Shown here: piece after piece, positions 43,808 to 54,342 of the stretch
Numbering within the stretch: position 1 is the first letter of the stretch
Layout: the number at the start of each line of letters is the position of its first letter
Assembly: GCA_019054805.1 (NCBI GenBank)
Contig: JAHQIY010000019.1
Coordinates: 650,001-714,000, forward strand
DNA length: 64,000 nucleotides
Direction of reading: 5' to 3'
From: Brachionus manjavacas
Lineage: Eukaryota > Rotifera > Eurotatoria > Ploima > Brachionidae
The notes under the pieces: model-generated
Database searches by the model: none
The model's input: only the letters and a program-made list of their open reading frames with translations
What the model was told of the DNA's origin: nothing
Made by a program: the position numbers and the translations under genes

Positions 43808-44115
43808 GCATTGGCAATAAGAGAACTTAAAAAATCACTAATTGTTTGAAAAATGTAGTAAATATTTAAATCATCTGAAAAAGGTTGAAATTTTAATTAA
43901 AACTTTTGTTTTAATCAAAATGTTTTATAATAGGCTTAAAAACGAGAAAGATTTTGTTGGTGTTGTTTCCGGTCTCAAGTCCAGATCAAGTCTATTTAAA
44001 AACATTTGATTAAAACAAAAGCTTTAATTAAAATTTCAACCTTTTTCAAATGATTTAAATATTAACTTCATATTTCAACTATTAGTGATTTTCAAAATTC
44101 TCTTATTGCCAATGC
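43808..44115. repeat. foldback repeat with arms of about 114 bp
   Basis: 43808-43922 and 44003-44115 are reverse complements with few differences, ends GCATTGGCAATAAGAG and complement. The 80-bp loop contains GAGAAAGATTTTGTTGG and GGTCTCAAGTCCAGATC and has a relative at 41685-41757. No ORF. Confidence 0.7.
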
Positions 44116-44504
44116 TGCATTTTCTTTGAGAGCACAATTTTGTGAAAAACTCCAAAAATATTCGTCTTCGGTCTATTTTAATGGTCAAAACTTATATTTT
44201 TAAAAACAAATGAATAAACCATTTTGTAGCTTAGAAAAAGAGCTTTAAAAAACTGTATGAAATAATTAAATATGTGTTCAAATCATTAGATTTTTAGATC
44301 TAAAAGGATGAAACTAATAATTTTGGTGCTAATCTTTGAGAGCGGGCAATCAAACAATTATTCATTTAGCCAACTTAAAAATATTGCCATTCTTAGGTTT
44401 CCATATGTGCAGAATAAAAATTTATGGTCGAAATAGTCAAATTCAGATTGAACTATAGTTTAGACCTGCACAAATCTAATAAATATGAAATTGAAAGACT
44501 TTTA

Positions 44505-45143
44505 CAGTGCTGGTACGATACCTTGAATTCAACATATTTTACGTAAATTATGGTAAATTCACGATATTTTACCACATTTAATGTAATATATATTAATCTA
44601 AAAATCGGTATTTATCGTAAAATAACGATAATTATCGTGAATTATCCATAATTATTGAAAAATTCAGTGAAAAAATAAAAATAAAAAAAAAAAAATTTTT
44701 TTTCCGAATTTTTGAAAAAGTAAAAAAAATAAATTTGATCGAATTTTTTGACGAAAATTTCGGTAAATTTTTGTAAAAAATCAAAAAAAAGGAAAAATGG
44801 ATTTTTTATTTCCGTTCGGTGCAAAAATGTATGATTTTAATTTCAAACTTTATCAAGACAACGATTCAAAACAAAGCTGAATTTTATGTCGATACTATTT
44901 GAATTTAAATAATATTAACTGGGTAAATTTAAAAACTATCTTTCCAAAAAAATATATAAAAAAATTCAAATAAACAGATTAAATCTCCACCTAAATCACC
45001 GGATTTAAATCCGATCAAAATAGTTTGTAATGATCTAAATATATAATAATAAAAATGATAACCGATTTTACGATAAAAACCGATTTTTAGATTACCATAT
45101 TTTACTTAAAATATGATGAATTCAAGGTGTCGTTGCAGCACTG
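44505..45143 (+). mobile_element. Tc1/mariner-like element, 639 bp, internally degraded
   Basis: Flanked by TA at 44503-44504 and 45144-45145. Left end CAGTGCTGGTACGATACC and right end (as complement) CAGTGCTGCAACGACACC continue as an inverted repeat of about 100 bp including CTTGAATTCA and TAATCTAAAAATCGGT. Between 44850 and 45035 a plus-strand transposase residue is visible (QDNDSK, NNINWV, SPDLNPI), giving blocks two and three of a Tc1-like DDE domain. Too short and too broken to be active, but the ends are well kept. Confidence 0.75.
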
Positions 45144-45250
45144 TAGCTTAATTAAACATATTTTCAAAATTTTCTGTAAGAAAAAATGAATGAATTTTTT
45201 TTTGGATAATTAAAAAAAATCCTCTAAAAAAAATAAAATTTTATTTTATT

Positions 45251-46342
45251 TCAAAAATTGACGGATAAATGACAAGTTAACAAAACAAAAGGAAGCTCTT
45301 TTTGCGAATTTGACTTGGAATATTCGACTATGGCCCTAAAACAATCGGTGCTTGTTTTAATATTCTCCAATTTAATAGTCTTGCAATTAGTGGGCTTTTT
45401 GAGATAGCAAACTCTATTAATCTGAACGTTGAATTTTCGCTCAGTCACGTGACTCAACAAATTCTCGAATAGCTCCTTTATCTGGGTCTTCAAGCCATTG
45501 GCTTCAGTAAAATTAAGCTTTGACTTGACCACATAATTGCACGAAGTCTTCTCGAAGCTGAACACAATCAAGCACCAGCGTTTGAAATTTTCGCCAGTCT
45601 CATCACTAGGTTCCAAACAGGACCTTAGGCTCAAATACTTGTAGTTTTCAATAAAGTTGTCCAACGACTGTTCGTTGAACAAATCCGAGCTGTACATGTA
45701 CTTTTCTTTGATCACAAAATCCCTGTTCATCGTGTCGAACTCGAAATTGTCCGATTGTTGAACAGCCTTTTTCAGATGGTCCATTTGCTGGTTGATTTTG
45801 AGATAGGTTTGACTGATGGTCGAGTAAAAAGTGGACAATATTGCTTGAAAGTTGTTGTACGAAGCGTTCAGCTCGTACTTTTTGATCACACTGGACAAAT
45901 ACTCGGCCAAATCGTTTAACTTGAGCAACTGGGCCATTTTGGTGTAGTCGTAGATTTTATCATAGTTTAAAAAGCCGATTCGGCCGTTCTGAACAAATGT
46001 TAGACAGAATTCAAAGCTTTCGTGGTCCTTGATGTTAGGCAGATGAATGCAGGCTTTGTCTGCTTCAATTAAATGGGCTAGATTGGAGAAAAACAGCGAG
46101 CTGTTCAGGACTAGAATTTTGTGAGCGTGTATCTTGCGACCGCCTGATAGGACAAAAGTCAAGTCGTGTGGAATGGCTAGAAGGTTTTGTTTGAGGTTGT
46201 TGAAGAATGTGAGCGCATAGGCCTCGTTGATCGAGTCCATGTCCGAGTCGCTGTACGAGGACAGAGTAGATGGGGAAGCTGAGGACTTGGAGCGCTTGCA
46301 AGCCCAGTCTACTTCGTTCATTAATTTTCTTTTATCGCTCAT
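45251..46342 (-). CDS. BTB/POZ domain protein
   Basis: Intact single-exon ORF of 363 residues, ATG at 46340-46342. The N-terminus has a basic, Ser-rich stretch (KLMNEVDWACKRSKSSAS) that could act as a nuclear signal. Residues about 48-165 form a BTB domain: LTFVLSGGRKIHAHKILVLNSSLFF, with the D-x-x-F-x-V-x-G-x-x-x-x-A-H-K-x-x-L-x-x-x-S-x-x-F pattern, and YTKMAQLLKLNDLAEYL as the closing helices. The remainder (170-363) is helical, with no kelch repeats, zinc fingers, MATH or BACK motif that I can identify. BTB proteins dimerise and often bring targets to Cullin-3 ligases, but the role here is unknown. Two CRE palindromes lie 230-255 bp upstream. Confidence 0.85.
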   Translation of the reverse strand: MSDKRKLMNEVDWACKRSKSSASPSTLSSYSDSDMDSINEAYALTFFNNLKQNLLAIPHDLTFVLSGGRKIHAHKILVLNSSLFFSNLAHLIEADKACIHLPNIKDHESFEFCLTFVQNGRIGFLNYDKIYDYTKMAQLLKLNDLAEYLSSVIKKYELNASYNNFQAILSTFYSTISQTYLKINQQMDHLKKAVQQSDNFEFDTMNRDFVIKEKYMYSSDLFNEQSLDNFIENYKYLSLRSCLEPSDETGENFKRWCLIVFSFEKTSCNYVVKSKLNFTEANGLKTQIKELFENLLSHVTERKFNVQINRVCYLKKPTNCKTIKLENIKTSTDCFRAIVEYSKSNSQKELPFVLLTCHLSVNF

Positions 46343-46969
46343 TTTCTAAAATAAATTATTTTTTTTATTTTTCATCTTTTTTTTTATTATCTTCAAGTTT
46401 AAAGTGTCATAGAAAAAATGGCATAAACAACCAGCGCTTTCTAATTTACTAATTAGAAAATGAGCAAGTCAAATAAGTCGGGTCACTCGGCGACTTTTTG
46501 CCACTTGACTCACGTTATCTCTTTGTTTGCTGGCAACAAAGCTATTTCAAATATTAAAATTGTTTGTTTGGCATGACGTCATTGTGTAGTGACGTCAGGC
46601 GAATGCAATGACGCTCTTTCGATCAAACGGAAAGAGTCGAGAGTGAATGAAAGCCTAATTGTATGCTTGCATTCGAACAACATCAGAGAAAAATAAATTT
46701 CTGGCAAGAATTTTTTAGTTGGGCAAAAAAGCAAGAATTTTGTGATTATGTTAGATCAATGACGCTGTTAGCAAATTGCGCCTTAGAACAGCGTCTTTAA
46801 AAATTACTCCAAAAAATTCAATTAAGTTTTAACAAGTAAATGTGTCATGCTTTTGTTGTATGATCAATGAATTGCCTAATTGACGGCTAAATTACAAATT
46901 GAACACTCCCTCTCTTGGTGACTAACAATCTGGAGTGACAAAACAAAGAAAGGACCAATATTTAGACCC
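46343..46969. other. upstream region of the BTB gene
   Basis: No ORF. Less AT-rich than most intergenic DNA here, especially 46460-46640, which has paired CRE sites, a GTCACTCGGCGACTT segment and a TTGACTCACG segment. Probably promoter DNA of the minus-strand BTB gene; the nearest plus-strand features are retroelement copies. Confidence 0.45.
46574..46597. promoter_or_regulatory. two full CRE palindromes
   Basis: TGACGTCA at 46574-46581 and again at 46590-46597, separated by eight bases, followed by the half-like TGACGCT at 46609. TGACGTCA is the consensus site for CREB/ATF bZIP factors. Two perfect 8-mers so close in AT-rich DNA are unlikely by chance. They lie about 232 bp upstream of the BTB gene start codon and most likely regulate that gene. 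Confidence 0.65.
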
Positions 46970-47175
46970 ATAAAACTTGAACTATTTAAACATGTGCCAC
47001 ATGAAACAATCTTTTCCAATTTATGTCTTTTCAACTTTAATTTTTTTTAGCTTATTTACTCTATTTTGATTCTTTTTTTTTTATCTAATTTTATTAACTT
47101 AATTTTATTTTATTTTTAATTTATTCTGAAGGAGCTTTAGCTCGGTACAGAAAACAAATAAATAAAAAAATAAAA
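46970..47175 (+). mobile_element. LINE 3' end copy
   Basis: ACATGTGCCACATGAAACAATC, then CAATTTATGTCTT, TTTAGCTTATTTACTCT, a T-rich stretch, GAAGGAGCTTTAGCTCGGTA and CAGAAAACAAATAAATAAAAAAAT. Same layout as the copies at 8155 and after 48132. Confidence 0.75.
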
Positions 47176-47194
47176 CCTTTTAAATTGAATAAAA

Positions 47195-48470
47195 TGAATC
47201 GACCTCATTACTTGACTAACTGGATTAGATCCTTTTAAGACACCAGGACATTTAAGGTAAATGTGAATGACCACTTGAGCGAAGAATATCAAATAACTGC
47301 AGGTGTCCCTCAAGGCTCAGTAATTAGTCCTCTTTTTTTTTTAGTGTATATATTAATGACATCCCCAAAAGAAACAAAACAAATAATGAATTCTCTCTGC
47401 TTTTCGCAGATGATCTAGTTACATTCTTCATTTACAACAAAAAAGGGAACCTAGAAAATAAGATAAATAAATACACCAGCGAACTAGAACAATGGCTTAT
47501 TACATGGAAAATGAAGATATCAGTCGTGTTCAGTAGTCTTTTCTAGGTACAAAAAAGAGGGTGATAATCTAAACTTAAAAATCTATGGAAACAGAATAGT
47601 GAGCCAAAACGAAATCAAGTTTCTTGGTATTAAATTTGATTCTAAGTTAAACTTTAATATACTAGTAGACGAAATTAAAGAACGCTGCAACAAAAGGCTA
47701 AATATTATTAAGATATTGTCAAACAAAAAATGGGGTCTTACTCAAAACACTCTAGGAAATTTAAATAAATCTTTAGTCGGATCGATTTAAGACTATTCTT
47801 TTCCTTGCTTGAATTCATTTTCAGAAAATAATACCAAAAAACTACAAGCAATTCAGAATACAGCAGTCAGAGCTATCCTCAAGTTAAAATATGATACTCC
47901 CTCCGACATCGTGCATCATGAAGCTTTTAATAAATTTAAATTACTAACAGTCTCAAATCGTCTTTTTGAGTTGAGTGAGAAATTTGTTGGGACAGGACTG
48001 AGTCATTCTATTCCATTGGTTGTTAGACTGGTGGATGAATACAAAGAAGGTTTCGAATCAAGATATATTGAATACCCAACTCCATTGTGTAATTGCTACC
48101 TTACTATTTCCTCCTTTTTTCCTGAAACCTGAACTATGTAAACATGTGCCATATGTAACAATCTATTTCTTCTTAACTTACTTTTTTTTTTAGCTTACTT
48201 TACCTGTTCCATTGGTAGTCAGACTGGTGAAAGAATATAGAGAAGGTTTTGAATCAAGACATATCGAATCTCCAACTCCATTGTGTAATTGGTACCTAAT
48301 AATTTCTTCTTTTTTTCCTGAGCTATCAAATATTAAAACATGTATAACCTCTAGCTGTGTCAACTTTTTTTTTTTTTACCTTATTCAACTTTATTTTTAA
48401 TTTATTTAGTTTTTTATATATTATATATATTTTTATTCTGAAGGAGCATTAACTCGGTACAGATTGAGAA
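47195..48470 (+). pseudogene. 5'-truncated LINE with reverse-transcriptase remnant and 3' tail
   Basis: The plus strand gives RT motif B (AGVPQGSVISPLFF), YINDIPKRNK, and motif C (LLFADDLVTF) at 47300-47430. Then come VSQNEIKFLGIKFDSKLNF (47600-47655) and a C-terminal part (KKLQAIQNTAVRAILKLKY) to the stop at 48130-48132. The 3' UTR runs to the GAAGGAGCATTAACTCGGTA signature and ends at about 48470. A partial repeat of the C-terminal region (48205-48320 versus 48005-48120) shows local duplication or fusion of two copies. Several stops and frame changes; not functional. The FADD and IKFLGIxFD blocks place it in the CR1/jockey-like group. Confidence 0.75.
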
Positions 48471-49015
48471 ATAATGAAATTTAAAGTAAATTGAGGACTC
48501 TATCAAGATTTACTTAAGTCTTCAAGTCAGCATAATAGTTATTCGGAAAATTTGAGGAGCTAAATGAACACATCTCAAATAATCATTCATGTTGCTCAAG
48601 TTTTTTAAATCTAGCTTACCAAAAAATATAGTAACATTAATTAAGAAACAAAGATAAGTATGAAGTCTTTTCGAAAAATCTAGATGTCTTTCTCTTAAAG
48701 TAGCTTACATCAGAACTACTTCTCAGTCTAAAAGAACTTTGGAATCAAGACTAGCTCGAGTTCATTAATAAAACAGGAAAAAATCCACTGTTAACTAGAC
48801 CTTTTTGGAGGAAAATAAATAAGTTCAGATAAAAAAAACTTACAAGCCAAATCCCATCAATATTTAAAGATGACCAGGAAGACAATTCAGATACAGATAA
48901 AGGAAAAGTTTTTGACGATCTTTTAGCAACAACCTTTAGTCCTCATCTTTATTTTGTTGATTCTGACGATAATTGTGAAGTATCACAAGAAATAAGAGAT
49001 TTCTTGAAATAGGCC
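48471..49015. other. probable 5' part of the next LINE copy, degenerate
   Basis: Frames contain broken phrases on the plus strand that could belong to the linker between endonuclease and RT (48770-49015), but no motif is certain. Confidence 0.35.
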
Positions 49016-49800
49016 AAGTCCCAAAATCCTGGAAAATGGCGAGTATAACCATGATACCTAAGAAATCTTCTCCCAATCAAGACCTTAACAACTATCTTTC
49101 AATAAGTATGACAAGTTTCCTTGGCAAGTCACTTCACCGTATTATTTACACTAGAATATATAATTTTCTAGAGAACAATATATTACATTCTGTTGTTTAT
49201 ATTTTGACATTCCTAAAGCTTTTGATAGAGTTTGGCACAATCGACTAATTTACAAGCAAATTAGAATTAATCTATCTCCTTTTCTTATTTACTCGATTAG
49301 ATCATTTCTTAATTGAGGATCTTTTATAGAAAATATAAATGGTCATCTATCATCCAATAAAAGCAGGGGCCCCACAAGAGTCAGTAACTAGTCCACTTCT
49401 TTTTAGCATTTTTATAAATGAAATACCGAAAAGAAACAAAGAAAATTTCAAATTGAAAATGAAAATTCCTTTTTAAAACTCATGTTACATGATCTTTGAG
49501 AAAAAAACTAAATTTAAAATCAATCTTGACCTTAAAATTAATAGTAACAATTTAAATAATGAGGGAAAAGTAAAATTCTTAGGCATCACATTGGACTCAA
49601 AGCTAACTTTTGGTCTAATGGCAGATGGATTGAGCGCTGTAACTTAAGACTTAATACAACTCAAACAAACTCGCTAAATAAATAAATAAATCCGCTTTTT
49701 GAGTTAGAGATGTGTCAAGGCAGGAGAGAGTTATTCGGTTTCATTTGTTGTCAGATTGGTGGAAGAATATAGAGAAGGTTTTGAATCAAATTAAAATCCC
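49016..49800 (+). pseudogene. further LINE fragments of the same type
   Basis: 49016-49250 gives PKSWKMASITMIPKKSS and YLSISMTSFLGKSLHRIIY, the start of an RT domain, then PKAFDRVWHNRLI (motif A). 49370-49440 gives the motif B region with substitutions (GAPQESVTSPLLF). 49570-49600 gives KVKFLGITLDSKL. An AAATAAATAAAT tail lies at 49675-49692, and a second partial C-terminal piece (RLVEEYREGFES) at 49760-49790. Numerous frameshifts. Two or more truncated copies appear to be stacked. Confidence 0.65.
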
Positions 49801-52664
49801 AATATTTGAATTTCTATATTTAAATTTTATTAAATAAATATCTAAATTTTTAGCCCCTGCCGTTTAATTTTTAAATTTTCCATTTTTAATTTTCTATTTT
49901 AATTCAATTTTAATTATATTTTAAATTAAATTTTTTGATATCATTTTATTTCACTTTTTTGGATTTTCATTTTAAATCTGAAGAAACTATAAGAGGAGGG
50001 TTTAGACAATGAGACAGCAAAAAAGTAATAATCTTTTCTCTACCAATTAATCAATTGTTTAAATATTAATTTTAAATTTTAATAAAAATTTCTTTTACCT
50101 CTAGCATACATGAATCCCTAATCCAGAGGTCCGCCCCGGAGCCCCATTTAATTTTTAAGTAATGATTAAAATTCTGATAAAGTACAAAAAGGAAAATGTT
50201 TTTTTTTTTTAATTTAAAAAAAAAATATTTTACTTTGTTAAATTTATTCTGTTTCATTTTTGTTTATATGGATCTTGAAAAGTATCTAAAAAATCAAAAA
50301 AATTAATTAACAAAAAAGAAATATTTTGAGTTCAACTCCATTGATTTTATATGTGCTAAACGTCTAAGATCATTTGTTAAAAAAACGATTGAAAATCAAA
50401 AGAAGTATGAAGTCTTATGGAGAGACTATCTTCAAAATTTTTGAAGAAAGACGATTAAGAGCATACTTAATAAAAATATTTAATTTAATTAAATGTTTTG
50501 AAATATTAAATTTGATGAAAGGAAAAATAATGCAAACATTTTATGACTAAATCTCTTTTTCTAATTAAGAAAAAGATAATGAAACAATATTTTTAATTAC
50601 TTAATCTTGTGATCGTAAAATTGTTTTTTTTTCAAACACAATAAAATTAAATCAGCTCTATTTAAATAAATAGAGGTTTTTTGAAAAAAATTTTAAAAAC
50701 ATCTTTTTAAAATTATTCTTAACAATGAAAGTCAAAATAACTTTTATTTAGCTCTAATTTCATGATTCAAATTGTTTAATTAAGAAATTTCATATATTTT
50801 TTATTCATTTCCGAGTGCATTTTTTTCATATTTTTTCCCTAAATAAGCCTTGGGTATAGTTCGCCAATTAAAAAAAAAATTAATAAAACAGAAAGAAAAT
50901 TATTTCCCAAATTACCATTTTTTTTACTGAACCACATCTAATCAAAGCAATGAGTTAAAATAAAAAAAAGAAAAATTTCAATTCTTTTAGTTCATCCTAA
51001 TTGAATTGTTCTAAAATAAATTTTTAATTTTTTTCAAATTAAATGTGTCTTTTTTTCATTTTCTAATAGTGAATAAAAAAAATAATTTTTTCAAGCAGAA
51101 GTTCTATGTCCATAAAAATTTAATTACTAAAATAAGAACCGAATTATTAAATAAAATTACAATCACAAAGACTCATTTTTACATCACCTTGAGAATTTAA
51201 AAAAACTTATTCTCAATTAAAATTGCTTAAATTTCCGTAAATTTGGAACAATCTTGCATAACTTCAAATGATGTTGCGTTCAAAAGCATATGGCTTAACT
51301 GCTGCAGGAATTTTGTGTAAATAAACCTGAGTAAAACGCTGAACATGAAATTTTTTATAAACATTTATTAAGAGAAAAATTTTCAAAAGAACTTGAAACT
51401 AAAGACTTGCTTAAATATTATTTTTTGAAAAATAAATACTAGCTATTTAACTACTTCGTCGCTATTAGCTAAATAATTGAATAATAAATAACATGAAATA
51501 AATAGAAAAAATTAATTACGATTTTCAATAATGACTAGTTGGAATCTAGGCTTAGATTAGATTAAAACATCTTTTTAAACTTTAAACCAATTTTTTTAAC
51601 TTCTTGTCAAAACTGAAAAAAATCAGGCATCATTTTTGGCTAAAACAAAAAATTTAAAATTGAGAAAAAAAATTTTTAACACAATTTCTCCTTTTTTTAA
51701 AACTTATTTTATATTTTTTTTTTTATAATTGCTGATTATTCTCACTCTAAAATCCCCAAAGCCTCTAACTTATTTTTTTTGTAAAAAGCTAAAATTTTAT
51801 CCTAAACCTTTTGCCTTGAATCTTGAAAACATTTTAATTAATTTAAACAGTTGTTCTAGAGTGTTTTGCTGTTCTCCCAGACATAAATTAATAATCTTAA
51901 ATACTGGGAATTTTTCAGTGACTGGTGTTTTCAAGAGGTAGGATCTGGATAATGTAATTAATTGTGTTTTTAGATTATTTGAAATAAAAAAATAAAAAAT
52001 TTTATAAAAAAATCAGCTGTAGATAAAATCCTGAATTTAAAAAAAAAATTAAAAATTTTCAAAAACAATAACTATAACAAAAAATTTAAACGAGTAATCA
52101 GAAATTTTTTTTCTGAATTTAAATTCTCAAAAGCGTTGTTAAAAACAATCAACAATTTGGAGCTTTTAAATTTGTTTAAGGTATAAAATAATACAACAGG
52201 TTGGTAGGTCAATGAAATTAAATGTAAACTAAAGCTAAATTTTTTAAAATTCATTGTTTTTTTAAATAAAAGAAATTTATTTTGAAAAATAATTTCCTAT
52301 TCCCAAAACGGTAGGATGGCGAATAGTGCCACCACAGTGAATTAAAACTTATTTTGAGCAACAATTTCAAAAAATGCTTTATTTATTTTAATTTAAAAAT
52401 TTTATTAAATAAAATTGGTATTTTTTTATATATGTTGAACCATTCTTTCAACATTAGATCACAAATATTGGTAATAATAATAATGCTTTAAAATTTGATG
52501 TCAATATATTGGAAATTGAATGCGAAAAAAAAGGAAAAATTTTAATGGCACCCTCTCTTTTTTAAATTGATGAATAATACTTATAAAACAAAATTTTTTG
52601 AGTAGTTATTAATGCAAAAATACTAAAAGTATGTAATTATTTAAAAAATATAGCATTTGAAAAA
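49801..52664. other. AT-rich intergenic sequence
   Basis: No gene recognised on either strand. A short CG-rich patch at 50115-50145 (GGTCCGCCCCGGAGCCCC) resembles, in inverse orientation, part of 30470-30500. The open frame at 51729-51941 has no ATG and no known motif. The thioredoxin promoter should lie in the last few hundred bases. Confidence 0.4.
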
Positions 52665-53193
52665 ATGAATTCTTGCAAGCTAATATTAACAAGTTTAAAA
52701 TCTTCAAGTTGGGCGATTCCAGTTCGCCAATTTGGTGTCTTTTCGGCACTTCGATCAAACATTTTTAATGTCCAAGATGAATCCGACTTTAAGAACAGAG
52801 TTTTGGACAACTCTAAACCAGTTATTGTCGATTTTCACGCTGTGTAGGCTAAAAAAAATAATTTTAAATAAAAAAAAAATAATCGTGGTTTAAGTTGGTG
52901 CGGTCCTTGCAAAATTCTGGGCCCAAGATTGGAAAAATTGATGGCTACTTATGAAGGAAAGGCCGACTTTGCCAAGGTTGACATCGACCAATTGAGCTCA
53001 ATAGCTGAGCAATACAATGTAAATTTAAAAATTTTATTTTTTGTTCTATTTTAAAAGAGCTTTTAAACTTTAAAAGATAAGTTCAGTTCCCACTGTGATG
53101 GCGCTCAAGAATGGAAAAAAATTGGGACAATTCATCGGAGTTCTGGACGAAGACCGCATCAAAAAATTTGTCAAAGAAGCTATTGAGCATTAA
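52665..53193 (+). CDS. TXN2: mitochondrial thioredoxin
   Basis: Disulfide reductase of the mitochondrial matrix, reduced by thioredoxin reductase and serving peroxiredoxin 3 and other clients. Three exons: 52665-52843, 52895-53018 and 53077-53193; introns of 51 and 58 bp. The product is 139 residues. Residues 1 to about 35 are rich in K, R, S and L without acids and fit a mitochondrial presequence. The thioredoxin fold follows: PVIVDFHA, active site WCGPCK formed exactly across the first exon junction, [16 protein letters not shown], cis-proline loop SVPTVMAL, and [12 protein letters not shown]. The junction phase (GT at the donor plus T after the AG) gives a Val before the Trp. Compared with human TXN2 (166 residues) the presequence is shorter. 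The symbol is given by homology. Confidence 0.93.
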
Positions 53194-54100
53194 AGACTCC
53201 AATTTTTAATTGAGACTTTTAGATAAAAATTATTTAGCAATATTTTTTAAATAAAAGCAGTTACCAAAACATAATTTTCCTATTTAGAATATTTTTTCCA
53301 CTAAAATTTATTTTTTTTTATTAAAAATTTAAAACAATCTTTAAAGTAGAAAAAAAAACTTTCATTTGATACAAAATTAAAATTTAGTTGGACCAAGATT
53401 CCAAGAACTGTTTTTGTTTTATTCTTAAAAAATAAAATAAACAAATAGAATAAGACAAATCCATTAAGATCTGATTAGATTATATTCTCATTAAATTAAA
53501 ACTTCTTTGATTTTTACATCCAAAGTAAATATCTTGGTGCAAAGATTAGTGTTTATTATGAGAACTCAATAGTTTTTTCTAAATGATCATTTTTTATTGA
53601 ATTATTGAAAAATTAAGCATTTCTTTAAAATTAATTTAATTAAAAGAAAATTTTAAACTTTTGATTGTTTAACAAAAAAAAATTAATAAAATTAAAGATT
53701 ATCATAAAATTTCTTTATTTTCAAGAAATTTAAAAAAAATTTAATAAATTAAATTTCTATAAACTAAGAATTTCTTTTTTTAGAAAAAAATTTTTTGCTC
53801 TTAGCAGGTGTTTAATAGAAAATGGGACAAAATTAATTTTATCATTAATTTTTTTTCTATTGATCATACTTTCGGTTTATGCCATCATAAATTTATCATC
53901 GAATTTTTTTCCTAACTTGTTCTTCAAATGAAAAATTATCATTTAAAGATCGAGACATATTTAATCGATCTCCAAAAATTTTTGATCACTTAATTTAATT
54001 ATTATTGATACCTTAAATAATTAAGTGATCTCAAAAAAATTTTAAGGAAGCAGAAATTGTTTTTTTATTATCATTTTATAAATTTTTTTTAACAAAGACA
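53194..54100. other. AT-rich intergenic sequence
   Basis: 3' flank of thioredoxin; a candidate AATAAA lies at about 53250. Nothing else seen. Confidence 0.4.
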
Positions 54101-54342
54101 ATGATATTTCTTTTTATTTTATCACTCGAAGGTGATAGAAAAGCTAGATTTTATTACGCCTGTGCCGATGTTTTGTCTTCCATAAACCATCTAGCAAAAA
54201 ATATAGTTTGGGATGAAGGACGTCAGAAAGGTAAGCTTTCTTTCAAGGCCGCACTTAATTTATAAAATTTACTTTAAGTCGAATTGAATCAATTTCGGAG
54301 AACTTTAACTCAGACAATTCATCATCAAGCGATACTGAATAA
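54101..54342 (+). CDS. possible small two-exon gene
   Basis: From ATG 54101 the frame reads a short hydrophobic start (IFLFILSL), then EGDRKARFYYACADVLSSI and NIVWDEGRQK. Without splicing it ends at 54265 (54 residues). A good donor (AAAG|GTAAGC at 54223/54224) and an acceptor at CTCAG before ACAATTCATC would join it, in phase, to DNSSSSDTE and a TAA at 54340-54342. The codon choice is less AT-biased than in flanking DNA. The segment around the donor is repeated at about 56888-56925. No family recognised; it could also be the end of a gene whose earlier exons I missed. Confidence 0.3.

Noticed and set aside
51729-51941. 70-codon open frame
   Set aside because: No ATG start, no motif, and no splice-flanked homologue; treated as chance.
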